The notes under the pieces: generated by a model
What the model was told of the DNA's origin: nothing
Database searches by the model: none
The model's input: the letters and a program-made list of their open reading frames with translations, nothing else
Assembly: GCA_039033695.1 (NCBI GenBank)
Contig: JBCCCC010000106.1
Location: 1-11,596 of the forward strand
Length of the DNA stretch: 11,596 nucleotides
Direction: 5' to 3'
DNA from: CALBPI01 sp039033695
GTDB lineage: Bacteria > Pseudomonadota > Gammaproteobacteria > Steroidobacterales > Woeseiaceae
In this document: piece by piece, positions 6,181 through 11,596 of the stretch
Layout: each line of letters begins with the position of its first letter
Numbering within the stretch: the first letter of the stretch is position 1
Program-made: the position numbers and the translations under genes

Positions 6181-7947
6181 CTAGTGTAGCGAAATTGTCG
6201 TTGGCAATTCGAAGCCGTTCTCGGTGATGGTCAGCGTGACCGTCTCGCGATCAAAGATCTCACCGTACAGCTCTTGCATACGCTTGTTGTACTCCATGTT
6301 CTTCTCGAGATACTCCGCCGCGGCAGCCGCATCACCGTCTTCGTCGTCGGAGATCTCGATATCACCGAGCATCGATTGCTGCACGTCGGTCATCGCCTTG
6401 GCATAGCCAGCGAGATCGACTGAGAAACTCATCAATGCACGCTCGTCGGTTGCAGGTAATGCCGCAAGCGTCTCAACACGATCGTCGGCATCATCACCGG
6501 TGGCAATAGCCAGCAAGTCGTCAGACATTGCCGCGAACACCTGCTCAGGCGAGCCAGTCATCATCTCCGTTGGCAGCAGGGTCGCCTTGCCATCGTTACT
6601 CAGCTCCATCTGCGCCAGCTGCGGTACAAAAGTCTGGCCGAGCTGCACCAGCGCGTCGACGCTATCAAATGCCAGCAGCATACTGATATCGGCACCCGTC
6701 GGAATTGACGGGCTGGAGAAATCGAGATCACCCAGATCACCGATATCAAAGTAGAAGCCACGGAAGTTATTCACGATTGGCGGCACAGGCTGCATCGTCG
6801 CTTGTTGCGCCTGCATGGCCGCCATGTTGAGGTTCATGAGCTCCGGACACTCGTAGGGAGCATCAACCATTGCCGCGACCTTGTCTTCGACGAACCCGCG
6901 CAGACCTTTGACATCCAACGCCAGGCCCATCTTGAACAAACCGGTGCCAGGTGTCGTCAAACCAGGTACGGAACCTGCGACCGGCTGTAACGCAGTGGCC
7001 AGATCACTGCGCAGCTCCATGACCGGCAACAAGCTCATGCCAGACGCATCGAGCGCGGTGTAACCGAGTGTCAGCCGCGGGACAGCGCCAGCAATACTGC
7101 TGTACTCCGCACTACAAGTTTCACTGATTTGCGGCATTGGCGCACCGACGGCTTCCAGCATAGCCTGGTCGAGCCCGGTCGGACCGTCAATGACGGTCTT
7201 GGCAATGCGCTGCATGTCGATATAGCCAAGGCCGATATTCAAGTATTCATACTTAGAAGCCAATGCATCAAGATGGCCGGCATTGATAATCGACGCGTCA
7301 GGTTTGCTGTCACCCAGCAGCGTGCCGACATCGGTGTCGGCGAGCTTTGATGGCGCAATCGCGATAACGAGCATATCCTCATCGATGGCGAACATCAGCC
7401 GTACCGCACCCTCAAAGTCCGCGTAATCGTATTCCAATGAGCCGGCCTTCGCTGACTGAAGGTCCAGCTTGATCTCTTTGGCATAGTCAGCCAGTGCAGG
7501 ACGGAATTTATCGGCGTCTTTCATCAGGATACGTGAGACTGGCATCAGGCCGTTGCCATAGAACACCGCTAGCGTGTCTTTGTCGAAACCAAAGCGATCG
7601 GCGAATCCTTCTTCGAACAAGCCGGCGCTGCTGCGCAGAAAGTCGATCAGTGCAGGCGGTGCGGAATCTTCGTCGTCAGAAACAGACTCGAGCATGTCGG
7701 CGGTATTACCTAACAGGTCTTTTGTCATCGGTAGGAGCTCTTCGAGCAAAGGCTCCATCTTCTTGGTGAACGCCTCAGGCGCGGGCTCAAGTGCAGCGAA
7801 CACGTACGGGGTGTCGGCAGGCACATAAGCCAGCAGTTTCGCAGCACTGGAATCGGCGATATCGCCTGTAGCTTTATCTTTCTTGCCACACGCAACAACG
7901 AGTATCGTCATCGCGCAGATGACGACCAGGGTCAACAGTTTCTTCAC
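6181..7947 (-). CDS. Large acidic lipoprotein of unknown function
   Basis: A 588-residue lipoprotein of unrecognised family. The start is a GTG at 7947 with AAAGG 8 nt upstream. The N-terminus is a lipoprotein signal peptide with lipobox VVAC, so Cys20 would be lipidated. Gly at +2 rather than Asp predicts outer-membrane placement. The mature part opens with AKLLAYVPADTPYVFAALEP, a phrase I associate loosely with DUF3352-like envelope proteins but cannot confirm. The protein is strongly acidic, with SDDEDSAPP near residue 95 and EISDDEDGDAAAAAEYLEKN near 540, and repeats the theme of a hydrophobic strand followed by an Asp-rich turn. Two Cys pairs (SETCSAE, YECPE) could form disulfides. It is monocistronic, with a terminator 50 bp downstream and a promoter candidate about 180 bp upstream. 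Confidence 0.8.
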   Translation of the reverse strand: MKKLLTLVVICAMTILVVACGKKDKATGDIADSSAAKLLAYVPADTPYVFAALEPAPEAFTKKMEPLLEELLPMTKDLLGNTADMLESVSDDEDSAPPALIDFLRSSAGLFEEGFADRFGFDKDTLAVFYGNGLMPVSRILMKDADKFRPALADYAKEIKLDLQSAKAGSLEYDYADFEGAVRLMFAIDEDMLVIAIAPSKLADTDVGTLLGDSKPDASIINAGHLDALASKYEYLNIGLGYIDMQRIAKTVIDGPTGLDQAMLEAVGAPMPQISETCSAEYSSIAGAVPRLTLGYTALDASGMSLLPVMELRSDLATALQPVAGSVPGLTTPGTGLFKMGLALDVKGLRGFVEDKVAAMVDAPYECPELMNLNMAAMQAQQATMQPVPPIVNNFRGFYFDIGDLGDLDFSSPSIPTGADISMLLAFDSVDALVQLGQTFVPQLAQMELSNDGKATLLPTEMMTGSPEQVFAAMSDDLLAIATGDDADDRVETLAALPATDERALMSFSVDLAGYAKAMTDVQQSMLGDIEISDDEDGDAAAAAEYLEKNMEYNKRMQELYGEIFDRETVTLTITENGFELPTTISLH

Positions 7948-8245
7948 AATTGGGCCTTTATTTAGGTATTAGAAGCGAGCTATCAGCCAGAAAGGATGCC
8001 GCAAATAGCCGGCAAAAACAGCAAACCACGCCACATTCTGGCATCAGGCGGGAAAACGACAGTAAATCACCCGGCCTGAAAATCAGTGGCCTGAACGTAG
8101 TTTAGTGAGTTGCAGAAAACAACTTTTATTATATAAAACAGCAATCTGTGACAACCGAACGTCGAGTTTACGAAGACCGGCGATGCCAGTATGCCGCAAG
8201 TAGCATTCGCGCTCGGCCGACCCGGGAATACTGCGCAAGCCCAGC
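7948..8245. other. Leader and spacer between lipoprotein gene and HutC-type regulator
   Basis: This 298-bp stretch holds no gene I can support. On the minus strand it carries a promoter candidate near 8128-8154, which leaves a leader of about 170 nt for the lipoprotein mRNA. I see no clear terminator for the regulator gene and no recognised riboswitch fold in the leader. Confidence 0.5.
8128..8154 (-). promoter_or_regulatory. Promoter candidate for the lipoprotein gene
   Basis: On the minus strand TTGTCA (8154-8149) and TATAAT (8133-8128) are near-consensus -35 and -10 boxes. The 15-bp spacing is short of the ideal 17. The surrounding A/T-rich sequence supports melting. The start would lie about 175 nt ahead of the GTG at 7947. 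Confidence 0.5.
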
Positions 8246-9001
8246 TTACAGTATGGTTTCCATATGGTATCGAAACAAATCCGGGTTATAGAGCGCTGTG
8301 AGTTGATCTACCAACGCGCCGTCCGCGTTGTAAGAATGGCGGTAGAGCTTGAGCAGTGGTTTTCCTGAGCGAATGTTGAGCGCTTCGGCGACCTCCGGTG
8401 AGGCGGACACTGCGCTCAGGCTCTGCTCGACGCGCGCTATGTTGATCTTGTACATCTTGAATAGCTTCAGGCGGGCGTGTTGCTCGAGCTTGCGGCGGGT
8501 CAGGGTGCGATCAAAACCGCGTGACCAGGTTTGATAGTGTCCGAATGGCACGCCCTCTTTACTGCGCACACGTCGCGAGTAGCAAAGCTTGGTTTTCTCG
8601 TCAGTACCAAACAAATCACGCACGCGCGTCGAAGGAACCTCGAACGATAACTCAAGCACGGTGACGCTGGTGTCACGACCCATGTGATCGAGGCTGGCCA
8701 TCAAATCCGTGAGGGGTGCACGGATCGTGTCCGGCTGGTAGCGATGCTCTACGAAAGTGCCTTTCCCACGATGACGAACGACCATGTTCTTGAGTGCGAG
8801 CTCGTCGAGCGCACGCCGTGCCGTGATTCGCGAAACCTCAAACGAGGCTGCCAGTTCCTTCTCGGACGGGATCTTGGTGCCATTCGGCAACCGACCGTCA
8901 GCAATTGAGTCATGGATGATGTTGTATACCTGGAAATACAACGGCGTTGGCGACGACGGGTCGACCGAACGGTGGCCAAGTTTTTCCAGAACATCTTCCA
9001 T
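8246..9001 (-). CDS. GntR-family regulator, HutC subfamily (wHTH plus UTRA domain)
   Basis: A 251-residue one-component transcription regulator. Residues about 18-85 form the GntR winged helix-turn-helix, with IPSEKELAASFEVSRITARRA as recognition region and the wing RHRGKGTFV. Residues about 105-248 match the UTRA ligand-binding domain of HutC-type regulators, ending in KPLLKLYRHSYNADGALVD and YNPDLFRYH. Such proteins usually repress catabolic operons until a small effector, often an amino-acid, sugar or fatty-acid derivative, binds. AAAGG lies 8 nt before the ATG, and a promoter with TATAAT lies about 35 bp upstream, so it is transcribed independently as well as possibly from the double-cupin operon ahead of it. 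The double-cupin unit is the likeliest target; no operator could be assigned. Confidence 0.92.
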   Translation of the reverse strand: MEDVLEKLGHRSVDPSSPTPLYFQVYNIIHDSIADGRLPNGTKIPSEKELAASFEVSRITARRALDELALKNMVVRHRGKGTFVEHRYQPDTIRAPLTDLMASLDHMGRDTSVTVLELSFEVPSTRVRDLFGTDEKTKLCYSRRVRSKEGVPFGHYQTWSRGFDRTLTRRKLEQHARLKLFKMYKINIARVEQSLSAVSASPEVAEALNIRSGKPLLKLYRHSYNADGALVDQLTALYNPDLFRYHMETIL

Positions 9002-9035
9002 TAACTGACCTTTCGGTTGTGTGGATCAACGCCCA

Positions 9036-9065
9036 ATTATACGCCGCTTGGGCTATGCGCGTCAG
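9036..9065 (-). promoter_or_regulatory. Promoter of the HutC-type regulator
   Basis: On the minus strand CTGACG (9065-9060) and a perfect TATAAT (9041-9036) are separated by 18 bp. The start would lie roughly 27 nt before the ATG at 9001. This lets the regulator be expressed separately from the cupin operon. Confidence 0.6.
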
Positions 9066-9118
9066 TGTATCCGAGGGGCGACACCGCAGCAGCAGCCTTA
9101 CCAAACACGCTACAAATG

Positions 9119-10123
9119 TTAGTCATCGTCATGATGATGGTGGTGGTGACCGCTGCGATCTGCCTGCAAGAACCGCATGACCTGCTTGTTCAGCATATCC
9201 ACTTGCGGATCGTCCAGGTACTCCGGGTGTTCAAAGTCATGAGGTGCCGCCGCGAGCTGACCACTGGGACCATGCGGGTGGTTGTGACCGCCTTCGGCTG
9301 CTACCCACTTGAACAGCTGGGGCCGCTGTCTGTACAGCATAGAAGCGGCGCGGTGCAGGTTCTCGTTCGGGTTTGTCCACGGATTGAAGTGAAAGTAATT
9401 GTGCAGCTTGGAATCCGTGCGCCCGATCGCAATACAGCCGAGCTTGCTGCGGAACGAGCCGTGGTTAATGTAGGGCGGCCTCCAGAAGTACCCGCCCGTG
9501 GGCAACTCACCGAATTGCATCATCCAGCTGGTGCCCCAGATGTGATAGCTCTCTTCGCCACAATCATGGTAGCTGATGTTGTCCTGCATGAATTCCGGCG
9601 TCATGCAATACAAGAACGTCATGGCCTCGGTCAGCGGGTCAAAGCGCAATAGCTTGATCATGCAGCCGGTGGCGACCGACGGAGATACGATCGAGCCGCC
9701 CGACCAGGGCGTGTCCTGATACGAGTTCAGCGAGATATAGCCTGCACGCAGCGCGAGGTCATGATGGTGGTCGGACTCTTCATAGTCTGGCTCGCTGTCG
9801 TTGTAGAACACGAGCGCCTCACAACCATCAGCGACGTTAATGGCGGGAATCGCGACGCCTGCCGGCACGAACATGTAGTGCCCCTCGCCGATGATGTCAT
9901 CACCGACCTGCATCTCACCCCCGAGGACGAACATCTCCATGTCCGAGTACGAGAGCCCGGGTTTGCGAGCAAAGCCATTGTTGAAGCGCACTTTCAGCGA
10001 GCAAGCGCCCGTATCAGTATCCAGCGACAGCACTTTGTAGTCAGCACCCGTAAACCCAATGAGGCGGAATTTTTTATAGCCATCGTTCAGCTCAACGAAT
10101 GGCTCAATATGTGGTCGTGGCAT
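9119..10123 (-). CDS. DUF4437-like double-cupin protein with natural His6-Asp3 C-terminus
   Basis: A 334-residue cytoplasmic protein built of two cupin-type barrels, resembling the DUF4437/ChrR-like group. The first barrel (about 40-110) contains MEMFVLGGEMQVGDD and GEGHYMFVPAGVAIPAI, but the usual HxH of motif 1 is replaced by SYS, so this half has probably lost its metal. The second (about 145-260) keeps candidate ligands in SYHDCGEESYHIWG and PPYINHGSF. His-rich patches occur at SDHHHD and GGHNHPHG, and the last ten residues are GHHHHHHDDD, read in frame before TAA. A G-rich ribosome binding site (GGGGGG) lies 7 nt before the ATG. It follows a 90-aa gene by 14 bp and precedes a HutC regulator, suggesting a small inducible catabolic unit. 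Activity could be dioxygenase, isomerase or hydrolase; not decidable here. Confidence 0.8.
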   Translation of the reverse strand: MPRPHIEPFVELNDGYKKFRLIGFTGADYKVLSLDTDTGACSLKVRFNNGFARKPGLSYSDMEMFVLGGEMQVGDDIIGEGHYMFVPAGVAIPAINVADGCEALVFYNDSEPDYEESDHHHDLALRAGYISLNSYQDTPWSGGSIVSPSVATGCMIKLLRFDPLTEAMTFLYCMTPEFMQDNISYHDCGEESYHIWGTSWMMQFGELPTGGYFWRPPYINHGSFRSKLGCIAIGRTDSKLHNYFHFNPWTNPNENLHRAASMLYRQRPQLFKWVAAEGGHNHPHGPSGQLAAAPHDFEHPEYLDDPQVDMLNKQVMRFLQADRSGHHHHHHDDD

Positions 10124-10137
10124 TGTGCTACCCCCCG

Positions 10138-10410
10138 CTACCAGACAACTTTCATGGCATCAGGACGATCCGGCTTTTTCGGCAGCTCGTCCTTACCAAT
10201 AACGCGGCGCTGATCGCCGGTCATGTTGAAGCCCTTGGTCGAGACGATATGCAGAAACTCCTCATACCACTTTTCGCGCTCCGGGGTCAGCGCCTCCTGC
10301 TCCTCGACGATCGCCTGATACCGCAGCTGCTGGGCCGCGATTTCTTCCTCGAGCCATTCCGTCGCCTCTTTACCGCGCGCCGGCTTGTGCCGTTGTACGT
10401 TGTCGCCCAT
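10138..10410 (-). CDS. Small helical protein of unknown function, coupled to double-cupin gene
   Basis: A 90-residue charged protein I do not recognise. I start it at the ATG at 10410 (MGDNVQRHKPARGKE) because GGGGGCG lies 6 nt upstream, like the G-rich site of the next gene. The longer frame from 10506 would add a Cys-rich hydrophobic stretch translated from the promoter region. Residues about 13-60 are strongly helical and charged (EWLEEEIAAQQLRYQAIVEEQEAL is the core pattern, given here only as its character: Glu/Gln-rich with heptad-like Leu/Ile/Val). The tail is Lys/Pro/Asp-rich (KKPDRPDAMKVVW). There is no signal peptide or Cys. With a 14-bp gap to the double-cupin gene it may be a small partner subunit. 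Confidence 0.75.
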   Translation of the reverse strand: MGDNVQRHKPARGKEATEWLEEEIAAQQLRYQAIVEEQEALTPEREKWYEEFLHIVSTKGFNMTGDQRRVIGKDELPKKPDRPDAMKVVW

Positions 10411-10448
10411 GGTTTCGCCCCCGAATCGCGTGACCTGTAAATGTATTA

Positions 10449-10477
10449 AGAATAGGACAATAGGACATATTCGGCAA
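10449..10477 (-). promoter_or_regulatory. Promoter of the small-protein / double-cupin operon
   Basis: On the minus strand TTGCCG (10477-10472) and TATTCT (10454-10449) are separated by exactly 17 bp. The start would lie about 30 nt before the ATG at 10410. The spacer is filled by a tandem 8-bp repeat and the -35 lies in an inverted repeat, both good places for a repressor. Confidence 0.55.
10451..10466. repeat. Tandem AATAGGAC repeat inside the cupin-operon promoter
   Basis: AATAGGAC occurs twice back to back (10451-10458, 10459-10466), reading GTCCTATT twice on the minus strand. It fills most of the -35/-10 spacer of the minus-strand promoter. It may be a regulator half-site array or a slippage product. 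Confidence 0.5.
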
Positions 10478-10488
10478 GACAGCCGAAT
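10469..10488. promoter_or_regulatory. Inverted repeat overlapping the -35 of the cupin operon
   Basis: ATTCGGC (10469-10475) and GCCGAAT (10482-10488) pair perfectly around a 6-nt spacer. The left arm overlaps the minus-strand -35 box. It lies 72 bp before the divergent thioredoxin-like gene, so it may affect both directions. There is no T-run to suggest a terminator. Confidence 0.5.
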
Positions 10489-10560
10489 GGGTAGGTGATG
10501 TAACAATCTGTCGACAATCTTGGTCTTTCTGGATACGACCGACTATCAGGAAATACCGAT

Positions 10561-11106
10561 ATGCAAGGATCTCGCAGATTGCTGGCTGTACTCACATTGG
10601 CGCTACTACCGACCATTCTAGCGGCGCAGTCACCACCGGATGCGCCACCATTTACGCAACGTAGCCAGGCGGCTTGGCTTAATTCCGAACCACTGACGAT
10701 GGCGGAGCTGCGTGGCCGAGTGCTGCTTGTGGACTTCTGGACCTTTGGCTGCTGGAACTGTTATCGGTCTTTTCCATGGCTTTTGTCACTCGAGCAGCGC
10801 CTTGCCGATGAAGCGTTTACCGTGATCAGCGTGCATAGCCCTGAGTTTGAGCACGAACACGACATAGGCAAAGTGCGTGAACAGGCAGCCAAGTTCGGGC
10901 TCACGCATCCGATCATGATCGACAATGATTTTGCATACTGGCAGGCGATGAATAATCGCTACTGGCCGACATACTATTTGATCGATGCGGAAGGCCGTAT
11001 TCGCGACACGTTCATTGGTGAAACGCATGCTGGTCAGAAGCAGGCGCTCGCCATAGAAGCAAAACTCATCGCGCTCTTGAACGAAGCAAAGAAAGACGAA
11101 AACTAG
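10561..11106 (+). CDS. Secreted thioredoxin-like (TlpA/DipZ-type) redox protein
   Basis: Periplasmic thiol-disulfide protein of 181 residues. Residues 1-22 are a signal peptide (twin Arg then a Leu-rich core, ending LAA before Gln). The thioredoxin fold starts with LRGRVLLVDFWTFGCWNCYRS, where Cys64 and Cys67 form the C-W-N-C active site. The family cis-Pro is Pro136 in YWPTYYLID, and VISVHSPEFEHEHD fits the second strand and insert. The DFWTxxCxNC form recalls the C-terminal domain of DipZ and related redoxins acting on peroxides or cytochrome thiols rather than classical DsbA. AGGAAA precedes the ATG. It is divergent from the small-protein/cupin operon and 67 bp upstream of the antitoxin gene, which has its own promoter, so it appears monocistronic. 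Confidence 0.9.
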   Translation: MQGSRRLLAVLTLALLPTILAAQSPPDAPPFTQRSQAAWLNSEPLTMAELRGRVLLVDFWTFGCWNCYRSFPWLLSLEQRLADEAFTVISVHSPEFEHEHDIGKVREQAAKFGLTHPIMIDNDFAYWQAMNNRYWPTYYLIDAEGRIRDTFIGETHAGQKQALAIEAKLIALLNEAKKDEN

Positions 11107-11115
11107 CGCTATCCA

Positions 11116-11144
11116 TGGACATGTGCAAATGCACGGATTATAAT
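11116..11144 (+). promoter_or_regulatory. Near-consensus promoter of the antitoxin-toxin operon
   Basis: TGGACA (11116-11121) and a perfect TATAAT (11139-11144) are separated by exactly 17 bp. The start would lie near 11151, about 23 nt before the antitoxin ATG. Such a strong promoter with operators over it fits an autorepressed toxin-antitoxin unit. Confidence 0.8.
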
Positions 11145-11162
11145 TTTTATGTGCACATGCAA
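11121..11162 (+). promoter_or_regulatory. Paired operator sites of the antitoxin
   Basis: GTGCAAATGCAC (11123-11134) is a perfect inverted repeat around AA, and GTGCACATGCAA (11151-11162) is its near-copy with one arm mismatch. They are 28 bp apart: one fills the promoter spacer, the other covers the likely transcription start. The longer direct repeat is ATGTGCA-A/C-ATGCA. This is where an autoregulating Xre antitoxin would bind. Confidence 0.75.
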
Positions 11163-11173
11163 AAGTCGCGGAT

Positions 11174-11533
11174 ATGCTGGATACACAACTCAACGATCTC
11201 AATGAAAGCGCAGTGCTCGGGCGCGCAGCAATGCGCGCCGCAGATAAGCTCGGCTTGTCGATGCAGCAATTGGCCATCATCGTTGGCCGGGACCGCACCA
11301 GCATCTCGCGTCGCGGCATCGAGCCGCATTCCAAATCCGGCGAACTCGCGCTGCTGCTGGTGCGTTGCTACCGGTCGCTCGCTGTGTTGGTCAACGACAA
11401 CGGCGACCAGCTCCGGCACTGGATGCAAACGCAGAACCGGCATACAGGCGGCATCCCCGCTGAGCAGATTGAGAGCGTGAACGGGCTGGTTAGCGTGTGC
11501 GCTTATCTGGATGCCATTCGTGCCCGCGTATGA
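11174..11533 (+). CDS. Xre/MbcA/ParS-type antitoxin
   Basis: Antitoxin of the RES-Xre class, 119 residues. Residues about 12-50 form a helix-turn-helix (LGRAAMRAADKLGLSMQQLA, then VGRDRTSISRRGIEP). The C-terminal toxin-binding domain follows, with the hallmark ELALLLVRCYRSLAVLVNDN, a HWMQTQNRHTGGIPAE turn and a final VNGLVSVCAYLDAIRARV. That order matches the MbcA/ParS family (formerly DUF2384), in which the antitoxin both represses its promoter and blocks the toxin's active site. The start at 11174 lacks a strong ribosome binding site. Its last 23 bases overlap the RES toxin frame. Paired inverted repeats in its promoter support autoregulation. Confidence 0.92.
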   Translation: MLDTQLNDLNESAVLGRAAMRAADKLGLSMQQLAIIVGRDRTSISRRGIEPHSKSGELALLLVRCYRSLAVLVNDNGDQLRHWMQTQNRHTGGIPAEQIESVNGLVSVCAYLDAIRARV

Positions 11534-11596
11534 TCGCGCCTTCTGGCAACGACTCACGGCCAAACTCAAGCCAGCGCCGCTCGGCGGCACGCTGAA
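11511..11596 (+). CDS. RES-domain toxin, N-terminal fragment cut off by window edge
   Basis: The toxin partner of the preceding antitoxin, in a different frame and overlapping its end. From the ATG at 11511 the frame reads MPFVPAYDRAFWQRLTAKLK, then PAPLGGTL and runs off the window, open for 28 codons. The AYDxAFWxRL opening and the PLxGTL segment match RES toxins, which in characterised members degrade NAD+. A GTG at 11520 is an alternative start. The catalytic Arg-Glu-Ser residues lie outside the window. A separate ATG at 11530 in another frame stops after 21 codons and is not the toxin. Whether the toxin is intact cannot be judged. Confidence 0.8.
   Translation, partial: MPFVPAYDRAFWQRLTAKLKPAPLGGTL

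Noticed and set aside
9119..9151. His6 tail as cloning-vector contamination
   Set aside because: Codon pattern is not a usual tag, Asp3 follows, and the sequence continues into a native promoter and regulator gene.
9017..9652. Plus-strand open frame opposite the double-cupin gene
   Set aside because: Antisense to a well-supported gene; its start overlaps the regulator's promoter region and its protein looks compositionally random.
10138..10410. The 90-aa protein as a LigA-type small dioxygenase subunit
   Set aside because: Only a loose resemblance around the GFNMTGDQRR segment; no diagnostic motif, so left unassigned.
10786..11334. Minus-strand open frame across the thioredoxin-like gene and antitoxin promoter
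   Set aside because: Runs opposite two supported genes and a near-consensus promoter; no domain seen.
11530..11595. ATG overlapping the antitoxin stop as the toxin start
   Set aside because: That frame ends after 21 codons and shows no RES sequence, unlike the frame from 11511.
1..11596. CRISPR array, tRNA/rRNA genes, IS elements, integrase or attachment sites
   Set aside because: No regularly spaced repeats, no cloverleaf or rRNA segments recognised, no transposase frames and no terminal inverted repeats seen by eye.

Overview
The window looks like ordinary chromosomal accessory DNA from a Gram-negative bacterium, most likely a gammaproteobacterium. It encodes an OmpA-type peptidoglycan-binding protein, a lipoprotein with a lipobox, a YbdG/MscS-type mechanosensitive channel, a HutC-type GntR regulator and a RES-Xre toxin-antitoxin pair. 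Codon use favours G/C at third positions fairly evenly across the genes, and I see no insertion sequence, integrase, tRNA, rRNA or CRISPR array. The exact taxon cannot be fixed from sequence alone.

Layout, left to right. (1) 1-797, minus: N-terminal part of a YbdG-like channel, cut by the window edge. (2) 1061-2047, plus: secreted OmpA-family protein. (3) 5432 down to 2094, minus: a compact operon with a LeuC-like large subunit, a LeuD-like small subunit (1-nt gap), a secreted DUF1838 protein (ATGA overlap with leuD), then a strong hairpin and a small cupin. A DUF3598-like gene (5509-6021, plus) is divergent from it. The 76-bp gap between them holds a minus-strand extended -10 and a perfect 8+4+8 palindrome. 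(4) A bidirectional terminator separates that gene from a 588-aa lipoprotein of unknown function (7947 to 6181, minus). (5) 10410 down to 8246, minus: a 90-aa helical protein, a DUF4437-type double cupin ending in a natural His6-Asp3 tail, and a HutC/GntR regulator with its own promoter. (6) 10561-11106, plus: secreted thioredoxin-like protein with a CWNC active site. (7) 11174 to the end, plus: Xre/MbcA/ParS antitoxin followed by an overlapping, edge-truncated RES toxin, with operator-like repeats in the promoter.

The parts most worth a second look are the leuCD-DUF1838-cupin / DUF3598 divergent locus and the His-tailed double-cupin / HutC unit. In the first, the large subunit departs from the classic LeuC signature beside its Fe-S cysteines and no leuA or leuB is in view, so the pair may be a paralogue acting on another hydroxy-diacid. 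Both loci look like small inducible metabolic units built around metal-dependent enzymes, but no substrate can be read from the DNA. The RES-Xre pair belongs to a known class; its toxin start and its operators are easy to miss.
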